A DNA stretch of 64,000 nucleotides from Paenibacillus pabuli (GCF_039831995.1 NZ_JBDOIO010000001.1:62001-126000), one strand, 5' to 3'; counted from the stretch's first letter, positions 48,269 to 56,782 are shown. A program made the numbers and translations. The notes: generated by a model not told the origin, from the letters alone.

Positions 48269-48760
48269 ATGGAAGTACGCGACGAATTTATCGAAGAATT
48301 TGGACAAAAAGTATTTGAAGATATATTTTACAATATTTACGGAGACCAATCTGACGATTACATAACAATCTTCTCTCGTCGTTATTCTGATCGGATTAAC
48401 TCTAGTGGTCATGGTGTATTTCAGTGGCAAGGCAAAGAGGTATCGTTTACTTACCAAGATGGTGATTGGAACGGATCAGAAATCACTGATTATTCTTATG
48501 GGGAACTTGTAATTCCTCAGCCGACTAAGACAATTACAATTTTTGTTTTGGATGAACAGCGTGTACTTAATGAGGGTCACAATCTTGAATTCATGCGGGA
48601 TAAGTTTGAGAATTTACGTGAAGAAATTGGAAAGAAAGAACGTGAATACTCCTATGATAGGTATCATCAGCCTGGACAGTATATTGAGCAGCATTATAGA
48701 AACTGGCTGTATGAAAATTATTTAACTACCACTACTAAAACTATTGAAGTCGATTATTAA
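48269..48760 (+). CDS. Hypothetical protein
   Basis: 163 residues, ATG behind ATAGGAGG. Acidic N-terminal helix, a beta-rich middle (F-Q-W-Q-G-K-E-V-S-F) and a charged helical C-terminus (F-E-N-L-R-E-E-I-G-K-K-E-R-E). Unknown family. Confidence 0.7.
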   Translation: MEVRDEFIEEFGQKVFEDIFYNIYGDQSDDYITIFSRRYSDRINSSGHGVFQWQGKEVSFTYQDGDWNGSEITDYSYGELVIPQPTKTITIFVLDEQRVLNEGHNLEFMRDKFENLREEIGKKEREYSYDRYHQPGQYIEQHYRNWLYENYLTTTTKTIEVDY

Positions 48761-48774
48761 GTGAGGTGAATATC

Positions 48775-49116
48775 ATGGAAAATGGAAATCTGGTAACACT
48801 ACGTAAGATTGAAAACTACTTTTACATCTGTAAGTATAAAAAGTACAATTGGGTGTTATCTGAAAATGAGGACTTTTATTGTCTTATTCGTAAGGAGAGC
48901 ACGTTAACACGGAGTACTTTTAATAGGGAAACTGGAAAATACGATTTCCAATTCTCCGCTGAAGGTTTCGAAGTAATGTCTATACTGGATATCGAGCATA
49001 TAGTATATGACGGAGATATTCCTTGCATAACACAGGAAAGTTTGCTTAAAGGTATACTAATCGTCGATGGAGAGGTATTACCTGAGAAAGCTATTAATTT
49101 TATACTTCATTTTTAA
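48775..49116 (+). CDS. Hypothetical protein, paralog pair member 1
   Basis: 113 residues from the ATG at 48775 behind GTGAGGTG. It shares W-V-L-S-x-x-x-D-F-Y-x-L, an I-x-D-I-x-H region and K-G-I-L-I-V-D-x-x-x-L-P with the next protein, so the two arose by tandem duplication. Function unknown. Confidence 0.7.
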   Translation: MENGNLVTLRKIENYFYICKYKKYNWVLSENEDFYCLIRKESTLTRSTFNRETGKYDFQFSAEGFEVMSILDIEHIVYDGDIPCITQESLLKGILIVDGEVLPEKAINFILHF

Positions 49117-49133
49117 TATGGGGGATGCATAAA

Positions 49134-49484
49134 TTGGATATCAATTATTTAATACCTATAGACCATATTGCGGAAGCATACGGAATTTACACTGAAACTC
49201 CCGTTAAGTGGTTACTTTCAGATGACAGAGATTTCTATATTCTTGTGCCTTTCGATAATAAATATAGCAAAATACTGTTCGATTATGGGATCGACGATTT
49301 TATTCTCGAATTAACCGAAGGAATCGACGAAATTTACTCAGTGCTTTGGTTCGATCAGTTAATCTGCTATAAAGACATCGTTGGAATAACATCTGACAAC
49401 ATTAAAAAAGGTATATTTATGGTAAACAGTCAAGAAACACCGGTAGCTTTGATTAGATCAATTTTAACAAATCAGTTTACTTAA
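49134..49484 (+). CDS. Hypothetical protein, paralog pair member 2
   Basis: 116 residues from the TTG at 49134, eight bases after GGGGGA (ATG 49125 overlaps the site). It matches the preceding protein in W-L-L-S-D-D-R-D-F-Y-I-L and K-K-G-I-F-M-V-N and the final hydrophobic helix. Followed by the tRNA-Glu array. Confidence 0.7.
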   Translation: MDINYLIPIDHIAEAYGIYTETPVKWLLSDDRDFYILVPFDNKYSKILFDYGIDDFILELTEGIDEIYSVLWFDQLICYKDIVGITSDNIKKGIFMVNSQETPVALIRSILTNQFT

Positions 49485-49551
49485 ACTTGAAGGTGGTGGC
49501 CCTTATGGAGGGTATTGAGGAGAAATACAACTATACATTAATTTCATACAC

Positions 49552-49623
49552 GGCCCCATCGACAATGGGTTAAGTCGCCAACCTTTCAAGTTGGAGTAGA
49601 GAGTTCGAGTCTCTCTGGGGTCA
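49552..49623 (+). tRNA. tRNA-Glu (UUC), copy 1
   Basis: Acceptor GGCCCCA/TGGGGTC (one wobble), anticodon arm CCAAC-CTTTCAA-GTTGG with anticodon TTC, T-arm GAGAG-TTCGAGT-CTCTC, discriminator A. The acceptor start GGCCC is like bacterial tRNA-Glu. CCA not encoded. Confidence 0.9.
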
Positions 49624-49626
49624 TAT

Positions 49627-49698
49627 CAGGTAGTAGACAAGCGGTTAAGTCCTACGACTTTCAATCGTATATCGCGGGTTCGAATCCCGTCTACCTGA
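49627..49698 (+). tRNA. tRNA with UUC anticodon, copy 2
   Basis: Acceptor CAGGTAG/CTACCTG perfect, D-arm GAC..GTC, anticodon arm TACGA-CTTTCAA-TCGTA (TTC), T-arm GCGGG-TTCGAAT-CCCGT, discriminator A. C1-G72 is unusual for Glu. Only four bases separate it from copy 1. Confidence 0.9.
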
Positions 49699-49705
49699 TA
49701 AACCT

Positions 49706-49778
49706 CAGGGGTTGGTCAAGTTGGTTAAGACATCAGCCTTTCAAGCTGAAAACGCGGGTTCGAGTCCCGTACTCCTGA
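49706..49778 (+). tRNA. tRNA with UUC anticodon, copy 3
   Basis: Acceptor CAGGGGT/ACTCCTG (one wobble), anticodon arm TCAGC-CTTTCAA-GCTGA (TTC), T-arm GCGGG-TTCGAGT-CCCGT, discriminator A. Different in every stem from copies 1 and 2, so not a recent duplicate. Confidence 0.9.
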
Positions 49779-49805
49779 TTAAAATAACAGTATGAGGTGT
49801 TACTT

Positions 49806-50204
49806 ATGGATACTCCGTATTCTGCTGCAGAATATATGGTTTATATGGAACAAGCTATAGCTAAATATAAATCCACAAAAAGAGAATATGAAGCGATTGA
49901 TTTGGTGTACATTATCGATAATTATCATACTCCGTTGCATACGCATGACCAGTTCTCACTTATCGTTACTTGCTTCGAACATGCATCTGCATCCTCGCTC
50001 GATGTATTATTTAACCGAGGCGTGGTAGGTATATCTGAAAACGAAGGGCATCGTCAAGAAGAATACGAATACCTTATTGAGAGAATTAATTCATTCTACG
50101 ATAAGTATTCAAGATCGCCTAAGGCGCCTTCACTTATCGCCATGCATGAAGGAGTTTCAGATGTACATCAAATTATTAATGAACAGTTCGGAATTAATGT
50201 ATAA
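49806..50204 (+). CDS. Hypothetical protein
   Basis: 132 residues from the ATG at 49806 behind ATGAGGTG. Helical (Y-M-V-Y-M-E-Q-A-I-A-K-Y) with several histidines (H-T-P-L-H-T-H-D). No known motif. Confidence 0.65.
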   Translation: MDTPYSAAEYMVYMEQAIAKYKSTKREYEAIDLVYIIDNYHTPLHTHDQFSLIVTCFEHASASSLDVLFNRGVVGISENEGHRQEEYEYLIERINSFYDKYSRSPKAPSLIAMHEGVSDVHQIINEQFGINV

Positions 50205-50238
50205 GAGATTGTGACTCATTGCAGAACGGAGGTAGAAT

Positions 50239-50547
50239 ATGAGCAGTTACTCTCCAGAATTTAATCATGTTGTTGATGCAATTAATGATAAAATTGCAAG
50301 GTATATTTATGCGGCATCTTACTGGTGGGCTATTCACCCTAATTTAATGGATACAGCTAGACAATACCAGGAGCGATTGTCTGAAGCTAGATTATACCTA
50401 GACGAAGCGAGATTAATGATATCATTATTGCCTCAGGGTGATGTTAAGGATTACGGTGTGACACATTCTATGGAAGAATTACGACGTGAAATATTGGTTC
50501 ATTTGGACCGAGTTGGATCACTTATGTCTGACCATCAGAAAAGATAA
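50239..50547 (+). CDS. Hypothetical helical protein
   Basis: 102 residues, ATG behind ACGGAGG. Entirely helical, with repeated E-A-R-L-Y-L-D-E-A-R-L-type heptads. Function unknown. Confidence 0.65.
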   Translation: MSSYSPEFNHVVDAINDKIARYIYAASYWWAIHPNLMDTARQYQERLSEARLYLDEARLMISLLPQGDVKDYGVTHSMEELRREILVHLDRVGSLMSDHQKR

Positions 50548-50556
50548 ATATATAAG

Positions 50557-50623
50557 TTATTGGAGAGTACCTGGGAAAGTCACTTTGATGAAAGTCTGCA
50601 TAACATCGATTACTCTCCAGTAA
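50557..50623 (+). ncRNA. Acceptor-stem-like hairpin element before tRNA-Pro
   Basis: TTATTGGAGAGTA (50557-50569) pairs with TACTCTCCAGTAA (50611-50623), 12 of 13 Watson-Crick plus a wobble. It encloses 41 bases with an inner ACTTT-GATG-AAAGT hairpin. The inner GGAGAGT/ACTCTCC plus A mimics a tRNA-Ser acceptor stem, but no cloverleaf follows. Confidence 0.5.
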
Positions 50624-50643
50624 CTAAATAATTTTAATAATGC

Positions 50644-50716
50644 AGGGGTATAGCTCAGATGGTAGAGCGCGTGCTTTGGGAGCATGAGGTCGCAGGTTCA
50701 AATCCTGTTACTCCTA
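50644..50716 (+). tRNA. tRNA-Pro (UGG)
   Basis: Acceptor AGGGGTA/TACTCCT (one wobble), D-arm GCTC..GAGC, anticodon arm CGTGC-TTTGGGA-GCATG (TGG), T-arm GCAGG-TTCAAAT-CCTGT, discriminator A. Confidence 0.92.
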
Positions 50717-50721
50717 TAATA

Positions 50722-50770
50722 TTAAACCCTATTCTATTGGAGATGCTCCAATTAGAGTGGGGTTTTTTAG
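50722..50770 (+). terminator. Terminator after tRNA-Pro
   Basis: AAACCC and TTGGAG pair with GGGTTT and CTCCAA around ATG, with a mispaired middle, then TTTT. Confidence 0.75.
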
Positions 50771-50869
50771 TCTTTAATTATTCGTAAACATTATAATACA
50801 GTGATTTAATGGTATTAGGATAATTGGACAGTCTTTAAATATGACAAAAAGCTGAAGGAGACTTAATTA

Positions 50870-51307
50870 ATGAGACTTAAATATTTACAAGCACTCTCAA
50901 ATATTTCGGATCATCTCGATAACATACTAAATGAATTTACAAATGATAGCACGTATGGTGCCAAGTTACTTCGGCACTGGGATATCGGACCAGATAATTT
51001 AGATGATATCAAAGAAGAAAAGGAAGCAATAAGATACCTGATCGGATGTCAGCATGGTGTTGTGCATCATGAAAACGCCACAAAACCTTCAGTAGAAGTG
51101 TTTAATCGACTATTTACACGAGAGTTACACTATCTTGGTAAAGTATACTCCTGCACTAAGTATAATTATCGGCATCATAACTCGGATCTTATTCAGAAGA
51201 GATACCTTGCATGCAATCATTATTTACACCAGGTATCTTTACCTGAGTGGTATGCTAAGCTGCCTGATGAAATTCTATCTCTAGATAATATGTACCCTAG
51301 TAGATAG
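50870..51307 (+). CDS. Hypothetical helical protein
   Basis: 145 residues, ATG behind GAAGGAG. Helical, histidine- and tyrosine-rich (C-Q-H-G-V-V-H-H-E, Y-N-Y-R-H-H). No family recognised. Confidence 0.65.
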   Translation: MRLKYLQALSNISDHLDNILNEFTNDSTYGAKLLRHWDIGPDNLDDIKEEKEAIRYLIGCQHGVVHHENATKPSVEVFNRLFTRELHYLGKVYSCTKYNYRHHNSDLIQKRYLACNHYLHQVSLPEWYAKLPDEILSLDNMYPSR

Positions 51308-51384
51308 GGTAACTATTCCTGGGGAAAACAGCTATCAATATAATTAAGTTAGGGTAGAAAATTAAATTTGGGAGTTGACTTGTA

Positions 51385-52281
51385 TTGCATAAAATTATTG
51401 ATAGATTCAATATTTATCCTGGTGGTAGTAATACTTCTATGAATAAGGATAATGAAATTTACTATACAGCTAAAATTGGTCAGGAACCGCCACCGGACTG
51501 GGATGTTCACCATTACCTCGGTGGATCAGTCTCTAGTTTTATGACGCAGGAATTGGACATTACTTCTGAGGTAGTTATCTTCGATAATCAGTGTATACGC
51601 GTAACACCTGTGGCACCTATTGAATTCTCTGAAATCATCGAGGGAACATCGAATAGTATCATTGGGCATCTATATTCACGTGGTATGGCTGAACATCTCA
51701 TTGATAATATACTCGTGGATCTTAAATTCAACTATGGATATCATTCGAATAAGTATGAAGACTGCGTTTTACTAACGTCATCTGGAAGTTCGCTACGTCT
51801 CGAATATAACGACTATACTAAATTCGATATGACTAAAATTGTTGATCATCCTGGATTTATTACACAGTATTTCGAACAGAATTACGGTGGAACTCAGACT
51901 TTGCAACACATCCTCGGAACAACTTCATTGAAGTTGGATCAGGATATGACAGATCCACTGCGCACTGTAATAACTCTCAATGATTTCAGCGAATCTATCA
52001 GACTTAACTCGAATAAAGTTGAGTTTAGGTTGAATAATTTGGATTGGTTAGCGGATGTCGAGTCTATCTTTGAAATGCTGGGTGTTGCAGCAGATTATAG
52101 TAAGCGTCCTTATAAGGAAGAGTTGGATCTATTGTTTGTAGGAAGGTTTGTTATTGATACTATATCTAACGTCGCCGCTCATAACTATAGAGATTATTCT
52201 CGTGTGCACGTAGTTAAATTTGAGGGAATCGACTTTCCTTTCGTTGTTCCCCAAGGATACACCGAAGGTTTAGACATCTAG
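51385..52281 (+). CDS. Hypothetical protein
   Basis: 298 residues, TTG start. Repeated beta/alpha pattern; no catalytic motif visible. Contains P-P-P-D-W-D-V-H-H-Y and L-E-Y-N-D-Y-T-K-F. One of the longest unassigned proteins of the window. Confidence 0.65.
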   Translation: MHKIIDRFNIYPGGSNTSMNKDNEIYYTAKIGQEPPPDWDVHHYLGGSVSSFMTQELDITSEVVIFDNQCIRVTPVAPIEFSEIIEGTSNSIIGHLYSRGMAEHLIDNILVDLKFNYGYHSNKYEDCVLLTSSGSSLRLEYNDYTKFDMTKIVDHPGFITQYFEQNYGGTQTLQHILGTTSLKLDQDMTDPLRTVITLNDFSESIRLNSNKVEFRLNNLDWLADVESIFEMLGVAADYSKRPYKEELDLLFVGRFVIDTISNVAAHNYRDYSRVHVVKFEGIDFPFVVPQGYTEGLDI

Positions 52282-52314
52282 TATTTCAACTGAAAATTAA
52301 CAAGGAGGATTACA

Positions 52315-52644
52315 ATGTTCGATACTTATGCAAAAATGTTCCAGGATAATGGACCCTTCACAGCAGGAGAAATTGTTTGGGTTAGTCAGATGTTCCCTGA
52401 TAATAACAGTATTCTCGTACGCAAGATTTACCATCCACATGTCTCATTGGAAATTCCTATGGACTACGCAATGCCGAATGAAGGTTACCGTGTACTGGAG
52501 AGTGAGTGGTTTGGGCTACCTGTTGGAACCGGTGTGCTTGAATTTTTGGAGAACGTCAATAACGAGGAAGTTGTAGTTGCTTATAAATTTAACGGGATAC
52601 CTGTCGCTTATTTTGACGGGGATAACTGGGTAAATTATGACTAA
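52315..52644 (+). CDS. Hypothetical protein
   Basis: 109 residues, ATG behind AAGGAGG. Beta-rich (G-E-I-V-W-V-S-Q-M-F-P). Overlaps the next start by eight bases. Confidence 0.65.
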   Translation: MFDTYAKMFQDNGPFTAGEIVWVSQMFPDNNSILVRKIYHPHVSLEIPMDYAMPNEGYRVLESEWFGLPVGTGVLEFLENVNNEEVVVAYKFNGIPVAYFDGDNWVNYD

Positions 52645-52864
52645 TAATACCGTTATTGTGGAAATCAACGTAGACTTAGGTATGGGATTAGTTTACACAC
52701 GGACTCCTGTTGCAATTGTTCCTTATCATGGTAATGTCCAAGCTGTACTTGACGCATTTTATGCCAATCGGAATACAAATCAATATGACAGCGATTACCC
52801 TCGGTATGAGACTTTTGAGGTTCCTGTTATTCAGGGGGCAAATAATGGACGACTCGTTTATTAA
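52637..52864 (+). CDS. Small hypothetical protein
   Basis: 75 residues; the ATG lies inside the end of the previous gene, so translation is coupled. Contains V-I-V-E-I-N-V-D-L-G-M-G. Overlaps the next gene by 20 bases. Confidence 0.55.
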   Translation: MTNNTVIVEINVDLGMGLVYTRTPVAIVPYHGNVQAVLDAFYANRNTNQYDSDYPRYETFEVPVIQGANNGRLVY

Positions 52865-53048
52865 AGAACAGTTAGCGAGAATTTTACTGGAAAATCCTGA
52901 GATTATGCAAGATGCTATTGCTCGGATGCTATCTCAAGGTGAGATAGAGATTGACATATTTAAGTACACTAGTTACGACTCTGATGTCATTAAACTCGAT
53001 ATCAGCGTAGGTAATCAGCAGGTATTTACTAAGCAATATGCAATATGA
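52845..53048 (+). CDS. Small acidic hypothetical protein
   Basis: 67 residues from the ATG at 52845, behind AGGGGG. The N-terminal helix I-K-E-Q-L-A-R-I-L-L-E-N-P-E-I is followed by strands. Function unknown. Confidence 0.55.
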   Translation: MDDSFIKEQLARILLENPEIMQDAIARMLSQGEIEIDIFKYTSYDSDVIKLDISVGNQQVFTKQYAI

Positions 53049-53075
53049 AAATAAGCCCCTCGGGGTTTATTTTTA
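53049..53075 (+). terminator. Hairpin terminator
   Basis: AAATAAGCCCC pairs with GGGGTTTATTT (one wobble) with a minimal loop, then TTATG. Confidence 0.75.
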
Positions 53076-53188
53076 TGTAAAAGTCTATATAATAAAAATG
53101 GGTGCATTTACCTAATTATTTTTAACTAAAATTAGCAATTTTATTAAAAAACCGGTTCTATAAGAGTCTACTTCATTATAGAAAAGTG

Positions 53189-53260
53189 AAAGGATAGGAT
53201 ATCCTTTGAGAATGCAATTTTAAGAAAGTTGCATTGTAAATAGAACTATCATAAGATAGT
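53189..53260 (+). promoter_or_regulatory. Three consecutive hairpins in the permease leader
   Basis: AAAGGATA-GGA-TATCCTTT (53189-53207), AATGCAATTTT-AAG-AAAGTTGCATT (53211-53235) and ACTATC-ATAA-GATAGT (53245-53260) follow one another within 72 bases. Downstream a five-codon frame at 53292 has the site AAGGAAAGGGG. The 285-base stretch 53076-53360 has no other gene. Likely a structured leader controlling the permease gene. Confidence 0.5.
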
Positions 53261-53360
53261 CTATTTAATTAAATGAGTATAAGGAAAGGGGATGTTTAAC
53301 GTGAAATGAGCGAGGGGTATCACAAAAAACTAAATAAATAAAAAAGTGAGGAAACTAACT

Positions 53361-54770
53361 GTGCAAGACACAACAATTAACGCATCTACTACAGGTACAA
53401 TTAGTAATTCAGTTGGTTACGAGCAACAGCTACGTCGTGACCAAAACCCATGGCAATTGGTACGTTTCGGATTGCTATGTATGTTGCCTATCGCACCTAC
53501 TCAGGTTTGGGCTTCCGCACATGCTGAAAGTTTTGGTATGTCAGCATTGGTTTATGTTATCGGAGCACTTGCGATGCTATTCACGGCACTTAGTTACAAG
53601 CACATGACTTCGGAGTTCCCTGTAGCAGGTTCTGCTTACTCCTATGTACAACGAGGAATGCATCCTTGGATCGGTTTCCTTGCCGGTTGGTTGATCATTA
53701 TGGACTATAGTATTATTCCAGGTATGTTGATTAAGTTCTCGACAACTTGGATGTCTGCTATCGTTCCTGAAGATACAGCCTCGATTCTAACCCCGATTAT
53801 GATCATCCTCTTTGCCGCTATTGTTACGACAATTGTTGCGGTTAACGGTAAGATCGCTAACTGGATCAATAACTTCTTTTTCTTCGGTCAACTTAGTTTG
53901 ATTGCATTGTTCCTGATTGCAGCATTCAAATTTGTAATCATTGATGGAAACGGTGTAGGACACTTCAGTTTGACTCCATTCTATAACCCGGATACATTTA
54001 CATTTGCTGGTATTGCTTCTGCAGCAACACTGGGTATGCTCGGTTTTATCGGTTTTGACAGTATTGCTACTCAATCCGAAGAAACTAAAAATGCACGTAA
54101 AGTTGTAGGACGTAGTGTAGTGTTGAGTTTGATTATCATTGCATTGCTGTTCTTGTCACAAGCTTACATGGCTTCACTTGTTCACCCTGCTTACACTGAC
54201 TTGGATATGGAATCTGGTATGGGTTACTTCGATGTAATTCGTGAAGCAGCTGGAGACTGGTTGTACTACGCATTCATCATCTTGGGTGTAATTTTCGTAG
54301 GTATTGCAAACGCAGTTCCAGTAATGTCCGCTATCTCTCGTGTATTGTTCGCAATGGGTCGTGACAACGCACTTCCATTCTCTAAATTCTTCAGCAAAGT
54401 TAACAGCAAATATCAAACTCCAATGAATGCAACTTTGTTCATCGGTACGCTCTCTGTAATTGTAGCATTTACTTTGTCTTTGGATTTCCTTTCCCGTTTG
54501 GTAAACTTCGGAGCTATGTCTACATACTTCCTTTTGAACATTGCAGTAATTGTGCACTTCTTGTTTAAAAAGAAAGACTTCAGCCTCAAAGGTATTCTCA
54601 ACTACGGATTGCTTCCACTTATCGGCGCAAGCGTCATCGGCTTCATCTTCTCTGGTTTCAACTCTGCTACTTGGACCGTTGGTCTGGTTTGGTTGGCAAT
54701 CGGTGTAGTTGTATTGCTTGTACGTATGCGTAAATTCAAAGAAGTCCCGCCTATCGCTGCAGATCTCTAA
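53361..54770 (+). CDS. APC-family amino-acid/polyamine permease
   Basis: 469 residues from the GTG at 53361 behind GTGAGG. About 12 transmembrane helices. The first has L-C-M-L-P-I-A-P in the substrate-binding unwound position. Helix 6 reads L-G-M-L-G-F-I-G-F-D-S-I-A-T-Q-S-E-E-T, like putrescine/amino-acid importers (PuuP-type), followed by N-A-R-K-V-V-G-R-S. It would import an amino acid or polyamine using an ion gradient. Full length and intact. Uses more C-ending codons (TTC, GTA/GTT mixed) than its neighbours, possibly a recent acquisition. Substrate inferred. Confidence 0.9.
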   Translation: MQDTTINASTTGTISNSVGYEQQLRRDQNPWQLVRFGLLCMLPIAPTQVWASAHAESFGMSALVYVIGALAMLFTALSYKHMTSEFPVAGSAYSYVQRGMHPWIGFLAGWLIIMDYSIIPGMLIKFSTTWMSAIVPEDTASILTPIMIILFAAIVTTIVAVNGKIANWINNFFFFGQLSLIALFLIAAFKFVIIDGNGVGHFSLTPFYNPDTFTFAGIASAATLGMLGFIGFDSIATQSEETKNARKVVGRSVVLSLIIIALLFLSQAYMASLVHPAYTDLDMESGMGYFDVIREAAGDWLYYAFIILGVIFVGIANAVPVMSAISRVLFAMGRDNALPFSKFFSKVNSKYQTPMNATLFIGTLSVIVAFTLSLDFLSRLVNFGAMSTYFLLNIAVIVHFLFKKKDFSLKGILNYGLLPLIGASVIGFIFSGFNSATWTVGLVWLAIGVVVLLVRMRKFKEVPPIAADL

Positions 54771-54787
54771 TATAATAAATAATTATT

Positions 54788-54821
54788 AGTGGGTGCAGAA
54801 ATTTATCTGCACCTACTTTAT
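54788..54821 (+). terminator. Hairpin between permease and dehydrogenase genes
   Basis: AGTGGGTGCAGA pairs with TCTGCACCTACT (one wobble) around AATTTA, then TTATAC. Weak U-tract, so partial readthrough is likely. Confidence 0.6.
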
Positions 54822-54847
54822 ACAAACCGTCTGGGAGGATGTTTAAA

Positions 54848-55606
54848 ATGGATTTGACTAATAAAATTGCAATTGTCGCGGGTTCTGGTAACCCTGAGGG
54901 TATCGGTTTCGCTACAGCTAAAACTTATGTGGAACACGGAGCAACAGTTATGATGATCGACATTTCAGCGGAAGTACATGAACTGGCAGAATCTCTTGGA
55001 GACAAAGCTAGAGCATTTACAGGTGACGTATCTCGTTTCCGTGATATGGAACTCATTATTGAAAAAATTATCGCTGATTACGGTCGCATCGATATTGTTG
55101 TTAATAACGCTGCAGTCAATATTCCCGGTGATAGTGTGGAAACACCTATGGAACGTTGGGAACTTCACTATAATGTAAACGTTAAATCTCAGTTTATCAT
55201 GAGTAAACTGGTTATTCCTCAGATGCGTAAGCAGGGTTACGGCAGTATTGTCAACATGGCTTCTGCCAACAGCTTCGTGGCTGAGAAACAGCTTTATGCA
55301 TATGTAGGAACAAAAGGTGCGGTACGTCAGCAAACTATGGCTGATGCTTTGGATAACGCCCCTTACGGAATTCGAATCAACTGTATCGGACCAGGTCTGG
55401 TAAACACTGGTTTCAATGACGAGCATCATGATAAGGTTGACGGTGGTATCGATGAAGTTATGAAACACATCAATGATATCCATCCTACAGGAAAACCGGT
55501 TACTGCACAAGAAGTAGCTAACATGGCGCTGTTCTTGGCTAGTGATCTTTCTACTGGATGTATTGGTGGATATTACGCAGTTGACGGCGGATTTGCAATC
55601 AAGTAA
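54848..55606 (+). CDS. Short-chain dehydrogenase/reductase
   Basis: 252 residues from the ATG at 54848 behind GGGAGG (an ATG at 54839 is too close to the site). Classical SDR: cofactor loop A-G-S-G-N-P-E-G-I-G, D-I-S after strand 2 (Asp38, favouring NAD(H)), N-N-A-A-V (~86), catalytic Ser139, Tyr152 and Lys156 (Y-V-G-T-K). The glycine motif has an unusual N-P-E insertion. It oxidises or reduces an alcohol/ketone, substrate unknown. It follows the permease, so the pair may import and convert one compound. Confidence 0.92.
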   Translation: MDLTNKIAIVAGSGNPEGIGFATAKTYVEHGATVMMIDISAEVHELAESLGDKARAFTGDVSRFRDMELIIEKIIADYGRIDIVVNNAAVNIPGDSVETPMERWELHYNVNVKSQFIMSKLVIPQMRKQGYGSIVNMASANSFVAEKQLYAYVGTKGAVRQQTMADALDNAPYGIRINCIGPGLVNTGFNDEHHDKVDGGIDEVMKHINDIHPTGKPVTAQEVANMALFLASDLSTGCIGGYYAVDGGFAIK

Positions 55607-55709
55607 ATTTACTTAGCGTAATGATAAAATAGCTGTCCCTTAGGTGTCGCATTCAATATGGAGTATAAGGAAGAAAGTAAGAATACACTATATTGGAGGA
55701 ATTTATTTT

Positions 55710-55958
55710 ATGAGCACTTACAAAAAGTATTTCGGGGTCAGCTATTCGTTCACGCTTTCAGTTTTCATTCTGTTTGTATCGGCAATAACCGCAGGTCTCG
55801 CATATGCGATGTATTTGCTTGAAGCTCCAATAACTCTACAGTTTACTCAGGATTACGTAATTGCCGGAATGTATGTAGTAGGTGCTGTATGGTACGTATA
55901 TTACGTAACTAAATCTTTCATGAGATTCAACACACCTGCTGATTCAACTGATATTTAA
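55710..55958 (+). CDS. Small membrane protein, two helices
   Basis: 82 residues from the ATG at 55710 behind TTGGAGG. Hydrophobic segments ~14-35 and ~48-67. Function unknown. Confidence 0.65.
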   Translation: MSTYKKYFGVSYSFTLSVFILFVSAITAGLAYAMYLLEAPITLQFTQDYVIAGMYVVGAVWYVYYVTKSFMRFNTPADSTDI

Positions 55959-55973
55959 TTCGATTTGATATAT

Positions 55974-56006
55974 AAATCAACCTCTGCCAAAGGAGGTTGA
56001 TTTTTT
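55974..56006 (+). terminator. Hairpin terminator
   Basis: AAATCAACCTC pairs perfectly with GAGGTTGATTT around TGCCAAAG, then TTTACTT. Confidence 0.9.
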
Positions 56007-56086
56007 ACTTAAAGGGTAAATTTAACTGAAGATAGGATCGAAAACTTCGCTTTTTAATTAAGCTAGTGTTCACGTCGTAATCTCAA

Positions 56087-56114
56087 TTGTAGTTTTTAAG
56101 AATACTTATATAAT
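56087..56114 (+). promoter_or_regulatory. Possible promoter of the lipoprotein gene
   Basis: TTGTAG (56087-56092), 16-base spacer, TATAAT (56109-56114). A TCGTAATC sequence lies just upstream (56075). Confidence 0.4.
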
Positions 56115-56133
56115 TTAACTGGAGGATATTGAT

Positions 56134-56781
56134 ATGAAATCAAAACGCTTTTATGTACCTTTCGCGGTTATGGCAACATCAATTTTACTACTTGTCGGCT
56201 GTTCCGAATCTAAATTGGCACCTTCTGAGAGTAATCAACCAATTAACAGTGTGACTTCTTCTAGTGATGATCATCATGCTAATGAGAAATCACATGATTT
56301 TACAATGCAACCTGAATTGTTGAAAAATGAATTTTTGAATGTACCTGTAACTATTGCTTCTTTTGATACTGATTCTAAATCTGTACACGAAGCAACCGGT
56401 ACATTCGTTGATTTGAAGGTGGACGAGGAATCTAGCGATTTTAAAGACGACGCAGGTCATATTATTCCTTATCTTGGTTTCAGTTTGGATAATGCTGGGG
56501 ACAATATCACAATTGAACCACAAAGTTCAGCTATCATTGCGGATAGTACGTTGGAAGATGTCTTAAAGGCTAATGAAGGTAAAACTCCTGAGGAATTGAC
56601 TAAGGGTTCCGACGAACTATTGGCAGTTATTATGTCAAATGATAATGTACCAATCTCAGCTTATAAATTCACTCAGCTTGAATATTTCAACACTGGTTTT
56701 GAGGAATCTAAAGGACTAGTACTAGATGGTAAGAAAGTACTGGTCTACAATCTGCAGTTTAAAGTTGTAACTGGATCATAA
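56134..56781 (+). CDS. Lipoprotein
   Basis: 215 residues, ATG behind CTGGAGG. Signal K-S-K-R, a hydrophobic stretch and lipobox L-L-V-G-C with Cys23 as the lipidated residue; a Ser/Asn/His-rich linker follows, then a beta-rich folded domain (~60-215). It would sit on the outer face of the membrane. Surface lipoproteins on phages can block superinfection, but no family match is evident. Confidence 0.75.
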   Translation: MKSKRFYVPFAVMATSILLLVGCSESKLAPSESNQPINSVTSSSDDHHANEKSHDFTMQPELLKNEFLNVPVTIASFDTDSKSVHEATGTFVDLKVDEESSDFKDDAGHIIPYLGFSLDNAGDNITIEPQSSAIIADSTLEDVLKANEGKTPEELTKGSDELLAVIMSNDNVPISAYKFTQLEYFNTGFEESKGLVLDGKKVLVYNLQFKVVTGS

Positions 56782-56782
56782 C

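Noticed and set aside
49505..49573. 22-codon peptide before the tRNA-Glu array
   Set aside because: Despite a GGTGG sequence upstream, it runs into the first tRNA and has no other support.
54965..55510. 181-codon open frame on the minus strand
   Set aside because: It is antisense to the short-chain dehydrogenase, whose motifs are complete.
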